The translations under genes were made by a program, and so were the position numbers. The notes beneath the pieces are model-generated. The model was given only the letters and a program-made list of their open reading frames with translations. It did no database searches and was not told the origin of the DNA. Below are positions 9,067 to 19,715 of a stretch of DNA of 64,000 nucleotides, piece after piece. How positions within the stretch are numbered: the stretch's first letter is position 1; every line of letters starts with the position of its first letter. This stretch comes from Aphrocallistes beatrix (lineage: Eukaryota > Porifera > Hexactinellida > Sceptrulophora > Aphrocallistidae). The DNA lies in the NCBI GenBank assembly GCA_963281255.1, contig OY725501.1, forward strand, positions 3,201,674 through 3,265,673, given 5' to 3'.

Positions 9067-10289
9067 CTTATATTGTGGAGATTTGGACTCTGGAGCATGA
9101 TTGCAAATTCTGCAAAATGTTCAACAGGTGTCAAAATGTATTTTCAGTTAATAGGGTTCTCCGCTTAATCTGGTCAAAAAGTCCTATGTGACCTATTAAG
9201 AGTCGACTGTATGTAGTTCTTTGTTTATTAATAATGAAAATTGAAACTGGTTGTGTTTGTATCTTTTCGACTACCTACAAAAGTACCTTTCGCTTTCACC
9301 AATGGGATTCAGCGCAATGAAGTGGCTACAAAACGCAGGAGAGAAAGGAATATTGGGCTGCCAAGTACACTTAGAGACATCTTAAATTGAGAAGAAAAGG
9401 TTTTGTCTAAGATCAGGCGTTTGCGATTTATTGATCCTGCTCCCCTCCCATTTTGGATTTTATGCTACATATACAGGATGTAACAAAATTGATGCCCTAT
9501 CAAATTAGTTATTATAATATTCGATTGGATAGGCATAATTTTGTTACACCCTGTAGAGAGTGCTAATTCCCGTTTTCTGGTTTCGTACTCTCCATCAGGA
9601 TCAGGGTTTAGTAAACCTTTTTTGAAATTTTGTGTAAAATATTGCATTTATTTCGTCGGCATAATATAAGACAGACCTCCTGGGTGTTATGCTTTTTTTG
9701 TAATTTACTTTTATTTGTGATTTGCCATTTTACAACACATTGCATTGCCTTTAGCTACAGTAACTATTACTTCATACTTCTTTTCTTCAAGAACTAATTT
9801 TCAAGCCTCTGCGATCGATTGGAACTTGGAAGACCACTATCCAACATTTAGAGCATGAACAAAAAGATCAAGTTACTGATTTACCAATTTCGAATGATTG
9901 ATTCGCCTATTGTGAATTCAATCGAGGATGGATACAACAAAAGAAGTAAACACATGATAAATTAGTGAGAAATATTATTTAATTTCTCCGCTAAATTTCA
10001 AAGCACATATAACACTTAATTTCTCCCGCTCAATTTCGAAGCAAATCCATAAGCTTATAAAAAGGATTGAATTGCTATATATTTGCCAAAAAATATCTAT
10101 CTGGGCTCTACGTTGTAGTATTAGGTCACTTAGCATTAAATTTTATGCGCTTGCATGTTCTACTATGTATACATTTCTAATCGAAATCTAATAATGCTAT
10201 AGATTGTTTATTTATGGAATTAATTTCTAAATCTCTATTTTTTCTAGTCTACACCTTTTCCGAGACTTCTCATAGTACAACAAGCTGAA
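9067..10289. other. Gene-free AT-rich interval upstream of the VIT/vWA gene
   Basis: Contains a truncated end of the CAGTCGACTCCGC MITE family (about 9141-9210) and an 80-bp palindromic MITE (9474-9553). Otherwise no supported gene. The last few hundred bases presumably hold the promoter and 5' UTR of the gene starting at 10290; no TATA or initiator can be assigned with confidence. Confidence 0.5.
9474..9553. mobile_element. 80-bp palindromic MITE with TA target duplication
   Basis: Left end CAGGATGTAACAAAATTGAT and right end ATAATTTTGTTACACCCTG are near-perfect inverted repeats, and the element is almost all stem. TA dinucleotides flank both sides (9472-9473 and 9554-9555), as for Tc1/mariner-type insertion. 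Confidence 0.7.
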
Positions 10290-13200
10290 ATGGTAGTACT
10301 AGTCTCCCTCTTCCTGTCAATGTATTCAATATTGTTGATAACTAAAGAAACTAGTGGGCAAACCCCTACACCCGGGTCGCAATGTTCCTCTCTTCCGCAA
10401 AATACGAATTACCGACTGGAGAATTACACCGTATCTAGCAGCGTGAAGACTAGGTTTGCGTGTACGAAAGTATTTAGCCATATTGAGAACACAGGTTCGA
10501 GCTTGCAGGAGTTATGCTTCACTGTGCGAATTCCTGAAACAGCATTCGTTAGTGACCTACGCATGGGAATTGATGGAACGAAATACAAAGGTACTATCGA
10601 GAAAAAAGAAACTGCAAGATGAATATATGATGAAGAGAAGAATGCTAGATTCACAGTCGCACTTGTGGAATATGTTGAGTAAGTTTTAACTCCCCTTAAT
10701 TATTGAAAATTTACTAGGTAATGTCCATTGATGTTGCTAAGTTTATTGGGTTAAATTAATGATTTTGATTCAAGCTCGAGATGTTGCTTTGCATTCTGAA
10801 CAGAACGAAAAAGAAGTTTATCTATGTATAGCAAAGAGCTTTGATACATACTTGTATAAATATTTGAAATTATACGTATTCAGGGTGTCTCAAAGGTTCT
10901 GCAACAAATATTGCTGATGTATTAGTATACAGACAAATATATTTAACATCCGATACCTCTTTTTACTCAAAAATAAGGATGATTATCTTTATCATTTTGC
11001 TTTCCAATGGCCTCTATCTCTCAAATTTATTTGCTATGGTGGATCATGTATTTGGTGATTAGTAAAAAATATTTTTAAATTAAAAAATATCATATCCCAA
11101 GTACATTTTATAGTTATACTTTAAAATAATCGTTCTTATTGAAGAATATCTCTACGCATATCAATCAAAAGTAATAATATGATTTTAGTATTATGAATCA
11201 ATAACAGAATATAAAAGTGATAAATGTAGTATTTAATCAGGAAAAATAGTAATCTATAAACTATAAAGGCACTTTTGAAATCAAAATGTTGATGTCTTTG
11301 CGTAATGAGTTGAGTTCATTCCTATGCTAGAAGGGTACTAGATATCATTTAAACAAACTAATTTGAAATATAAAAAACAAGTGAACTTAGTCAAACTAAA
11401 ATTGATTGTTGCAGAACTTTTGAGACACCCTGTAACCAGAGAAAAACCCAGCCTAAAAAGTGGTTCGAATAAATTAGGTTACCATATCGGTGACCACAGT
11501 AGTTTAGTAGGTTGGGATACGATACGACTTACGTACATTTAATAAGAGTTAAAATTTTAAATTACTAAAGTAGTATAAGTATCTCATACATAATGATTAT
11601 GAGTTCAAATGCCTCATGCATTGGATCATTCATTTTGGACTGGTTTCACTAATGAGCACTTTCACAGGGGTGCAGATCAAGAATTCAAAGTATGTGCTGC
11701 CGTGGCATCCAGATCTTCTGCGTTGTTTACAGTCGAATATAAACATCTCCTTGAAATGAAATCAGGAAAGATTGAACATCGAATCCCGATTGAATCTGGA
11801 AGAAATGCCGGAAATTTAAATGTTCAGGTCAGTCCATTTTTTAATTAGCTAGACTTGATTATTTCGATTAAACTTAATATCTACTATATTCTAGGTTATA
11901 TACTATGAAGAACCTCAAGGCATCTCTACGATACATTCCTCCCACGGCTCCACCTCAGGGTCTAGAAGCTCTCGCGTTGTTTCCTACACTCGTCAGCGTA
12001 ACAATTGTAATAGCGACGATCTCGTTGTAACGTACAAGCCAATTGTTAGAAATAGTGTCACAACATATATCTCTGGTAATACCTTTGTTCAGTTTTTCTC
12101 ACCTCGAAGTACTTTCTGTTTCAACATCAATATAGTATTCGTTGTGGATAGATCTGGTTCAATGGGAAGGAATAATAAAATCGGTCAAGTAAAAGATTTT
12201 TTGAAACATATCATCGGTAAATTACGTGAAGGAGACCACTTCAACATTATTACATTTAGTTCATCTGTGGAACAATTTAACAGTGGATCTCTAGTGCAAG
12301 CTGGTGAGTGTGTAACGAAGTATCATACATACGTGTATATATAATATATAAGTACTTATATTGTGCAGTGATACTGGGAAGTTAGGAACATATACGTACG
12401 TATAAGTAAGCTTTACTTTCTTATACTGTGGGAATCACATAATCCACCAAAGTCACACTTTGGGAATCTTCTTTCTACCCCTAAATTTTATATTATAAAT
12501 AACGAGTAGTATTGCTTGCTTGTTTACCTACCCTATATTTTATAAAAATTCTGAAATATAGCTTGTATGAATTTGACAAGGACGCCGATCACAGTATCTA
12601 ACTAGCTTTTGTGTAAGTAATTGCAATCATAAATTTTGAATAGAAAATGATTGGGAATTATGTCGGTATGTCGGAGGACACTTCGCCTATGGTGACATTA
12701 TATGGAAAATAGTATCACTATTTTTCAAATTTGCATACATGGGTTTAGTTATTTAACAAGTTTAAGTTATCAGAATCAAATGATGAAGTACTATACAAAC
12801 GCCAAAGCTTTTCTACTGTCCTACGTGCATGTGTATAATCATTTCCACAATATGTGATTTCGTTTATAATAATTAAATATCATGTAGAATTCTCCAAGAA
12901 ATATGAAGCAATAAATTTTATTAACGACATCCGAGCTTCTGGGTTAACAGACATTAACGGCGGTTCAGTAGCTGCTGTCCAACAGATCGTTGATGGTTTC
13001 AACGCCGACCCAAACAGAGCCAATTTAATATTCCTAATCTCGGATGGGCATGCTAATATTGGAGAAATAAATCCCGACCAAATAGATAGGAATATCAGAA
13101 ATGCTAAAGGCAATGTCCCATTAGCGTTTCACAGTTTTCCAGTGGGTAGACGTGCTGATATCAAACTACTAAGAAGGCTAACTGTATACAACAATGGAGA

Positions 13201-14586
13201 ATTACACCCAATAACTGATAAAACTGTAACCCAGAATGGATTGAGCGAGGAAATAAGACGAGTTTATACCTCTGTAGAATGTCCCTTGTTATCTAACGTT
13301 AAATTCAGCTACCCAGATGGCTCAGTTGAAGATGATACTCTAAATAGCTTTCCTTACTTCTTCAATGGACAGGAGTTGATAGTTTCCGGGAAGATACTCA
13401 ATGGATCAGCTGACTTGATTCAGATGCAAATCACAGGGACTATTAGAACTGGGGAGACAATTACATGGAGACGAAGAATAAATATCAGACTTGCAAACCC
13501 TCAAGAAGATGATTGTTTAAACAATACTCTAAGGGCCTACTTGGATGTAAAGAAAAAATATAATGACTATAGTGAACTTTTAACTTTTACTGGTCAAGAA
13601 GATTATCAGCTAAAACAGGAGATCATCGATGCTTCAAAACGGCATCATTTTGTTACGAATTTGACATCTTTATTAGTGTCAAAGCATTATTCACAAGATG
13701 TGTGCGGTTACTCGGAACAATGTACTTGCTTCAGTTTAGGTTGCGGAAGTAGTTCTCCAGGCAGAAATCAAGCAGGGAATGAGGTGAATATAAATAATCC
13801 GCCTTTTATTGGTAATCGCACTTCAAACAGGAAAAAACGAGATGCAGAACATGAACAAGAAAATCAAATAATTGATACGCCCATTTCCAACTCTATTCAG
13901 GACAGACACATCACAGGTGAACATATCATAAATTGTAATATTTTTCTACTGAATACGTACTTACGCATGTCACTGAGCTGCATTTAGCTAACTTTAGCAT
14001 GTATCGCTAGACTAATTTTACTTAAATTATCTTAGGGTCTGACATAGATGTCAGATTTTTATTAGAATGCCAGTCAATTCGTACCACATACAAGTCAACA
14101 GAAAATCCGGATTTTCGCTCTGTCTTTACATATATCTCATCCAAAATTCTATAGAAATCGTACATTTCATTTTGGTAGTTGTGTGAGTTGACTTTTTGGT
14201 AGTTGGGACTTGGTACGAGTTGACTTAGTGCTTTTGGACGAGTTGGTAGTTGTACGAGTTGACTGGTTCCCTCTAGCTATATGTTGGGCGTAAAGTGAAT
14301 GAAATGAAACAATTTATATTTGTTCTAAATCTATTATTTTGTAGAATGCCCCCTAGCTGAGACAGAAGATTTCTCAGAGTGGTTTAATGTGAGTGAGTGT
14401 AGAGCTAGTGATGATTCTAGCAGTCAGTCAGTACAGATGTGGTGTAAGACTGACCTATTTGATAAGTGTAAGCAGTATTTTATTCGATCACATAACTGCA
14501 AGACTAGTTTTGTCAAATATCTGACACATGTTGATCAGGAGATTCAACAGAATACAGAGTTTGTAGTTGATACTAAAACCATATAA
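10290..14586 (+). CDS. Secreted VIT + von Willebrand A domain protein (inter-alpha-trypsin inhibitor heavy chain family), with in-frame TGA
   Basis: ITIH proteins are secreted matrix/hyaluronan-associated proteins. Exons: 10290-10678, 11668-11827, 11895-12303, 12888-13916, 14345-14586, all with GT-AG ends and consistent phases (742 sense positions counting the TGA). Residues 1-25 form a signal peptide. The VIT domain spans about 35-180 ('LCFTVRIPETAFVSDLRM', then 'FTVEYKHLLEMKSGKIEHRI'). The vWA domain starts near residue 260 with a MIDAS motif 'VVDRSGSMG' and 'IFLISDGHANIGE'. A dibasic RKKR lies near the end of exon 4. Odd: a TGA at 10620-10622 interrupts the VIT domain between 'KKETAR' and 'IYDEEKNARF', both sides clearly VIT-like and in the same frame. 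It could be a pseudogene, a sequencing error, readthrough or recoding. The ITIH C-terminal domain is not seen. A polyadenylation signal is at 14777. Confidence 0.8.
10620..10622 (+). other. In-frame TGA codon inside the VIT domain
   Basis: This codon is residue 111 of the predicted protein. The six codons before it and the eighteen after it in the same frame continue the VIT consensus, up to a good donor (GA/GTAAGT at 10679). The rest of the gene has no other disruption. Confidence 0.85.
10881..11432. mobile_element. 552-bp MITE-like element in intron 1 of the VIT/vWA gene
   Basis: The termini are inverted repeats of about 27 bp: left CAGGGTGTCTCAAAGGTTCT, right AGAACTTTTGAGACACCCTG (complement differs by one base). 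The interior is AT-rich without a protein frame. TIRs beginning CAGGGTG with CTCAAA are typical of Tc1/mariner-like MITEs. No clear TA duplication remains (TT left, TA right). Confidence 0.75.
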
Positions 14587-14776
14587 TACTTCGACTAAAC
14601 ATTCCGGATATTAGGTCATTTGCTTCATTTGATAAGAATATTAAATTGAATATTTGTTGAATTTTAAAATAACAGTCCTTTAAAATTAAAGAGTATTGAT
14701 TTAGCTATTAGAGGTATATCATAGAAGAAGTAGAGACGAATTATATTGCAAATAGACTGACAAAATTTTAGCAGAA

Positions 14777-14782
14777 AATAAA
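14777..14782 (+). terminator. Polyadenylation signal AATAAA of the VIT/vWA gene
   Basis: AATAAA about 190 bp after the TAA stop at 14584-14586. Confidence 0.5.
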
Positions 14783-14886
14783 AACTTTTGATTTATTAAA
14801 TTATTTGCTAGTGATTTTATAACTTGTTCATTAGATGTGCGATTTGGTATGATGTAAATCTCTACATGTTACGTTGCACCACACAG

Positions 14887-15054
14887 AATGAAATGTTACA
14901 GAATCTTTTATCTCTTCGTTTCACTCTCTGTCCAATACCTGATCAACTGAATGGAGAACATCAGCTACGTATGACCATGCTTTACGAAGAGCTAGAATCT
15001 GAGGATGAGAAATGCACCTACGACCACGAGTTAGGCTACTGCAAACTAGCCTAA
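14887..15054 (+). CDS. Possible alternative last exon of the VIT/vWA gene
   Basis: An open frame encodes 'NEMLQNLLSLRFTLCPIP' and ends 'CTYDHELGYCKLA', followed by its own AATAAA at 15244. A phase-0 acceptor (CACACAG/AATGAA at 14887, or TTACAG/AAT at 14902) could join to a strong donor GTGAGT at 14389 inside exon 5, after 'DFSEWFN', giving a different C-terminus. The acidic, Cys-containing sequence looks coding, but I recognise no domain. It could also belong to an unrelated small gene. Confidence 0.35.
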   Translation, partial: NEMLQNLLSLRFTLCPIPDQLNGEHQLRMTMLYEELESEDEKCTYDHELGYCKLA

Positions 15055-15243
15055 CTAATCCCAGGAGTCCTACTACCCACATACTATCTGTTGTTATTGT
15101 TTCATTATAAATGCATACTACTACCTACATACATAATCATCCCTGTTAGTATGCTGTAATTGATTATTCTTTTTGATTTCCTATTTGTATTGGATTTGAA
15201 TCCTGAATTAATTGTTGTGTATACTTGTTTACTTGTGTGATTT

Positions 15244-15249
15244 AATAAA
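15244..15249 (+). terminator. Polyadenylation signal AATAAA after the possible alternative exon
   Basis: AATAAA 190 bp after the TAA at 15052-15054. It supports a second 3' end for the upstream gene or a separate small transcript. Confidence 0.4.
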
Positions 15250-15389
15250 TGATATAACAAAAATAAACATTACATTGGGAAAGGGGAGTGTGATGAAAAT
15301 ATTTTGTAAAAGCAAGCGTCGGAGGCAGGGTTATACTATTTGATAAAAATAATTTATTCGATTAATTCTCTACTAAATGGATAATTATA

Positions 15390-15835
15390 ATAAACGCTAG
15401 GATTTTTTGTTTATCCGAATTGATTGAAGAATTGGCAAGTCGTAGAGATATGAAAATTGGCATAGAGGTGTTAAATGATGAGTCACGATTAAGTTCGAAG
15501 ATCTAAGCGAAATTTTCACACCTCTTCCAAAAAAAATGGAAAACAATTTTTCACACCATCTCTATACAATATGTATGACTTCACTCACAATAGAAATCAC
15601 TGTACGACCACTACAATCATTGCAGTAATACTTCAAACCAATAACTTCGATAGATGTATCAATTTTATTATAGTATATTGCGATAAAAAAAGGTTTCGTG
15701 TATATTTTCACACCAGTTTCCAACGGTTTACATGGGGGTTTTTGGGGATGTAGATTTCGAATATCGTATTTTATGACGGGAAATTAGCATTATTTTCGTA
15801 AATTTTATGACGGGAAATTAGAATTTTTTGAAATT
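15390..15835 (-). repeat. Interspersed repeat family 'F', copy 4 (inverted)
   Basis: Begins with the complement of the family 3' tail (AACGCTAGGATTTTTTG, then CCGAATTGATTGAAGAATTG) and continues through the segment seen in copy 1 ('AACGGTTTACATGGGGGTTT' corresponds to the complement of the 6380-6410 stretch). It closes near two TATGACGGGAAATTA monomers. No protein frame. Confidence 0.75.
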
Positions 15836-16038
15836 TGAGTACTGATAATTCCGTCAAAGCTTGTTCAAATAACAGATTTAGCATTGCGTGAGCTTAATGC
15901 TAAATATGTTAACCGATAATTAATTCGACCTTAGCTAGTTCGGACTCATAACTGCTCAGATGGTTGGCCAAAAATGCAGTTATCATATTCCATGATACAA
16001 AGCATTTTTAATCCTTGCTCTGCTATAATCGTGTTAAA
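15836..16038. other. 5' flank of the MATE transporter
   Basis: Short AT-rich interval before the MATE ATG, with no recognisable promoter element. Probably promoter plus 5' UTR. Confidence 0.4.
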
Positions 16039-17997
16039 ATGACGGAAGATGAGGGGTATTTATTGGAACTAAATATAGCTTTCATCAAGGTAGATCAGCG
16101 CACTCGATCTGTTATAAATAGTGTGAATCGAGTACGTAATGCAATAGAATCTTGTGACATGGATTCCCAGCATAACATATCTTCCTTTTATCCCAAATTG
16201 AAATCTCGAGTAAGCAAGTTTCTATCTCTTTGGTTGGTCAGAGAATTCCTATTCTTAACCAAACTCGCAATACCAAACACACTCGCTTTCTCACTTTCCT
16301 CCTTGACAGTAGTCGTCAGCGTCTTCTTCACTGGACACATCAGCAAGGAAGACAAGTATCTAGACGGTAGTAGCATTGCACTGTCCTTTGCTAATGTTAC
16401 AGGGAATGCAGTGACGATCGGTCTTAGTACTGCGTTGGATACCCTCTGTTCTCAAGCATACGGTGCCAAGCAGTATCGCCGTTCCGGTCTCTATTTCCAG
16501 AGAGGCCTGCTCATCCATGCTCTCATCTGTTTCCCGCTAGTAGCCGTATGGCTCAACACGGAACATCTCCTACTCCTCATCCATCAGGAACCAGAAGTCG
16601 CTAAGGTAGCAGGACAGTTCCTGTCTATCTATGCTCTTGCACTACCGGCTATGCAGATTAGTTATTTGAGTTTGAAACTGTTTCAATCGCACAACCTCAT
16701 TTTCCCGCAGATACCCATCGGTCTATGCAGTCTGCTATTCAATTTAGCGGCACAGTATCTGTTGGTTGTATACATGAAATTCGGGATACCCGGCTCAGCT
16801 GTGGCATTGACTGTTTCTCAATATGTAATGGCTTTGGGGTTCATTATTTACATCCGGTTTTCACACCTCTATAAGCAGACATGGGGCAGTTGGAGGTTCG
16901 AGGCACTTTTAGACTGGCACCATTATCTCAAGTACGGGATCCCTGGTATGATGATGCTCTGCTTTGAATGGTGTTCTTTTGAGAGTGGATACTTCTCTGT
17001 CGGAGCTCTCGCTCCTTACCCGAAAGTGGAGCTCGGTATCTACTCGGTATTGATGAATTTCGCGATCGTGGCGTATTCAGCTCCTCTCGGATTCATGATC
17101 GCAGGGACTGTCCGTGTGGGGAACCTCCTAGGACGCAATGAACCGAGCAATGCGAAGGGAAGCTGCTACTTTGTGCTAGCATTGATGTTCACTCTCGGCT
17201 GCATTCAGTGCATCTTTCTGTTCTCAGTTCGGCAATGGTTTGCATTGCTCTTCACTGACGATGAATGCATTATTGCAGGGACAATGTGGCCTGTTATCAT
17301 AATCGCAATATTCCAAATATGGGATGGGTACCAGGGTGTGGCAGGAGGGGTCATTAGGGGATGTGGCAAGCAGAAGTTCGGGGCTATTATCAATGTGATA
17401 ACGTTCCAGGTTATTTCACTTCCTCTGGCATTCGTAATGGCGTTTGTCGTGAAGTGGTATACGGCCGGATTCTGGGTGGGTCTAGGTGTTGGCGTATTCA
17501 TCCAATCATTCGGCTTCACGCTCTTCCTTCTACGCATGGACTGGAAGAAGAGTGCGCAGACTGCCATGGAGAATGCCGGCCTTGAATCAGATAACTTCAG
17601 TGGAACGAAGAGAAGTGTGAAATTGTCACCGAAGAGAGACCATCTAGTTTACAGGACTGTTCCGACTGATCAGTCGAATAGTGACAGCGAGGAGGGGGGA
17701 ACAAGGCAACCCAGTGGACTTAGCAGTCAAGAGTTTTCCTCTCAGGACGAGATGGGTGAAGGAGGGTTGTTAGAAAAACCAGAGTTAAAATTAGTTGAGA
17801 GCGACTCCTCTACTCAATGGAGATCAATTCCGAAGAAGGATCTCTACTTTATGCTAGCATCGAAATCTCTGATGCTTATTCTATGCTTCCTCATTTTATT
17901 GTTCGGCATCATCCTCAAGGAATTCCACTTCTCAGTTCCATTTTACAGTTTTCCTCAGACAACTAATTCTTCTTATTGTCCTTATAGTTTAGATTAG
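16039..17997 (+). CDS. SLC47A: MATE-family multidrug and toxin extrusion transporter (SLC47)
   Basis: SLC47 proteins are plasma-membrane H+/organic cation antiporters that export drugs, toxins and endogenous cations. A single exon of 652 codons starts at the first ATG (16039; upstream in-frame codons are non-ATG). After a roughly 75-residue hydrophilic N-terminus come 12 MATE transmembrane segments. Signatures include 'LALPAMQISYLSLKLFQSHN', 'ALDTLCSQAYGAKQY' (MATE TM2 loop), 'FEWCSFESGYFSVGAL', and 'WDGYQGVAGGVIRGCGKQKF', close to the eukaryotic SLC47 pattern. A Ser/Glu-rich cytosolic loop follows, then a final hydrophobic helix ('SLMLILCFLILLFGIIL'), matching the extra C-terminal TM of animal MATEs. 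The length is longer than mammalian MATE1 (570) because of the N-terminal extension and the loop. Lack of introns in a genome that has them may mean retroposition. Confidence 0.92.
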   Translation: MTEDEGYLLELNIAFIKVDQRTRSVINSVNRVRNAIESCDMDSQHNISSFYPKLKSRVSKFLSLWLVREFLFLTKLAIPNTLAFSLSSLTVVVSVFFTGHISKEDKYLDGSSIALSFANVTGNAVTIGLSTALDTLCSQAYGAKQYRRSGLYFQRGLLIHALICFPLVAVWLNTEHLLLLIHQEPEVAKVAGQFLSIYALALPAMQISYLSLKLFQSHNLIFPQIPIGLCSLLFNLAAQYLLVVYMKFGIPGSAVALTVSQYVMALGFIIYIRFSHLYKQTWGSWRFEALLDWHHYLKYGIPGMMMLCFEWCSFESGYFSVGALAPYPKVELGIYSVLMNFAIVAYSAPLGFMIAGTVRVGNLLGRNEPSNAKGSCYFVLALMFTLGCIQCIFLFSVRQWFALLFTDDECIIAGTMWPVIIIAIFQIWDGYQGVAGGVIRGCGKQKFGAIINVITFQVISLPLAFVMAFVVKWYTAGFWVGLGVGVFIQSFGFTLFLLRMDWKKSAQTAMENAGLESDNFSGTKRSVKLSPKRDHLVYRTVPTDQSNSDSEEGGTRQPSGLSSQEFSSQDEMGEGGLLEKPELKLVESDSSTQWRSIPKKDLYFMLASKSLMLILCFLILLFGIILKEFHFSVPFYSFPQTTNSSYCPYSLD

Positions 17998-18244
17998 TAT
18001 CTTTGAATTGCATTTAACTAGTTGACTTATTAAAAAATATCAAAAAGATCGTATTTTATGATACACAGCATTTTCTTTATTTCCTTATTTTATCCTTAAT
18101 CATTATAAAAAATATCATAAAGATACCCCAGTTTATCTCCACCTTTATCATGCAGTCGCCATCCAGACATCCTACAAATGCGCCGCGATACCAACTGAGT
18201 ATACATAAAGGAAATAAATTCCAAAAATTGGCTAGATACTAGCT

Positions 18245-18364
18245 CAGTGGTTCCCAACCTGGGGTCCATAGACCCCTTATTGGTCCACAGAAGATATCAG
18301 GGGTCCACATATTATAGGAAATTTTTATAGGGGGTCCACAGCCCAAAAAGGTTGAAAATCGCTG
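18245..18364. mobile_element. 120-bp hAT-type MITE with perfect 8-bp target duplication
   Basis: The left end CAGTGGTTCCCAACCTGGGG is the classic hAT terminal motif. The right end (AGGTTGAAAATCGCTG) is its diverged inverse, with matching GGGGTCCAC / GTCCACAG inner stretches. The 8-bp duplication TACTAGCT flanks it perfectly (18237-18244 and 18365-18372). The right-hand flank is family F sequence, so this copy may have landed in an older repeat. Confidence 0.88.
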
Positions 18365-18365
18365 T

Positions 18366-18430
18366 ACTAGCTTCTAACGGTTGACCTGGCTTTTCAGGGT
18401 TGTAGATTATGAATATCTTATTTTCGAAAC
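18366..18430 (-). repeat. Fragment of interspersed repeat family 'F'
   Basis: The stretch with 'CTAGCTTCTAACGGTTGACC' and 'AGGGTTGTAGATTATGAATA' is a diverged match to the middle of copies 1 and 4. It begins at the target site of the adjacent hAT MITE. Confidence 0.55.
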
Positions 18431-18593
18431 TATCTGTTCATTACTATTTTTTTGTTTACAATAGATAAATACAATAATGTTATGAAAATTTTTATAAATA
18501 AAGATACAAATTAGTTGTTCTATTTTTATATATATCCGTAGAGCCTAAATTAGAACGATGTGTACGTGTAACTGGATTTGTTAATTTATCTTT

Positions 18594-19641
18594 ATGGCAA
18601 CAGCCGATCCCTCCTCTCCCACCTCCCTCGAAAACACTGCGGAAACTGACAGGAATGAGAGTTGGGAGGAACTGGAAAACAGACAGAGGAGAGAGGTGAA
18701 GGAACTTCAAGCTAAAGGACAAGCGATGAAGAAGCGAGTCCCGAAAGGAAATAAGAAGGAGCGAAAACAGGTTCTAGATGAAGTGTCCCGTCTCGAGCAA
18801 GAACTGGAGGATCGACATCGGAAAGAGAAAAATCTGAGTGAGATTGGAAGTAAAAGTAAAAAGGAAGATATTGTGATGGAGAAGGAAGAAGAGAGTAAGA
18901 AATCTCGCGCTCAGAAGAGAAGAGAGAAGAAAGGGGTACGTGAGGAAATACTCAACGATCTGATTGCAGATATGGATGTGACAGAGTCTGAAGGGGACAG
19001 AGAGAAGTTGAAACTAACAACAATTCTAACTCCTCTCGGATTACGCATATACGACATTAATCCTGGTGCGTTGTTGTAATAAGATATATTGACATTATTA
19101 ACATTAATTATGATTATCTTGTTACACTAGACGGAGACTGTATGTACACTGCTCTATGCCATCAACTCAAGATTGTTAGAGGAGAGGGTGTGACTGTGAG
19201 TGAGTTGAGGAGGAGTTGCGCCGACTATATTAGGTCTCATAGAGCTCACTATGAGCAGTTCTTAGCAGAAGTAACAGAGCCATTTGAACAGTACTGCCAT
19301 CAAGTAAGTTACGTAGTAATAAATAGTTGTACGATTTGGTTTATTAAATAAGTGAGATACGAAGACCAATTAGGTAAAACGTACCGAGATGGAATAGCTG
19401 CATTGTCAATACATCCAAATTTAGCTCTGCAATTGTCTAGATCGAACACTCGAAGGATTGGGGAGGTGACTTAGAGCTATCAGCGCTCTCCCAGTCTCTC
19501 CAAGCCCAAATACGAATTCTACAAGCAGAAGATAAAACGCAAACGTTCGGAGGGAACCTCTCCTCTCCTCCACTACTCCTATCCTACCACAAGCACCTGT
19601 ACCATATGGGAGAGCACTACAACTCTCTAATTCATGACTAG
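18594..19641 (+). CDS. OTUD6B: OTUD6B-type OTU deubiquitinase
   Basis: A cysteine protease that removes ubiquitin and is linked to translation control and proteasome assembly. Three exons: 18594-19065, 19131-19303, 19441-19641, giving 281 residues against about 290 in human. The first 130 residues form a highly charged coiled coil with the family motif 'KELQAKGQAMKKRVPKGNKK' and a KKSRAQKRREKK basic patch. The OTU domain follows: catalytic Asp-Gly-Asp-Cys in 'DINPDGDCMYTAL' is split across the first intron. Exon 3 gives 'WGGDLELSALSQSL' and the catalytic His in 'MGEHYNSLIHD'. All junctions are in phase. An AATAAA sits 5 bp after the stop and the YRDC gene converges 74 bp away, so the 3' UTRs probably overlap. 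Confidence 0.93.
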
Positions 19642-19646
19642 TAGAG

Positions 19647-19652
19647 AATAAA
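19647..19652 (+). terminator. Polyadenylation signal AATAAA of OTUD6B
   Basis: AATAAA begins 5 bp after the OTUD6B stop, implying a very short 3' UTR in the 74-bp gap before the convergent YRDC stop. Confidence 0.5.
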
Positions 19653-19715
19653 CTAATTTCATTAGTGTAGATATTAAATGCAATTAACATGGGTTTCGAG
19701 TGTGGAACTAAGGTT

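Larger units (their letters stand above)
17998..18593. other. Spacer between MATE and OTUD6B with repeats
   Basis: Holds the 3' flank of the MATE gene (AATAAA at 18213-18218), a 120-bp hAT-type MITE (18245-18364) and a fragment of family F (about 18366-18430). The rest is AT-rich DNA upstream of OTUD6B. Confidence 0.6.

Noticed and set aside
10620..10622. Selenocysteine as the meaning of the in-frame TGA
   Set aside because: The position in VIT domains is a polar, non-catalytic residue and no SECIS-like element was recognised; kept only as a remote option.
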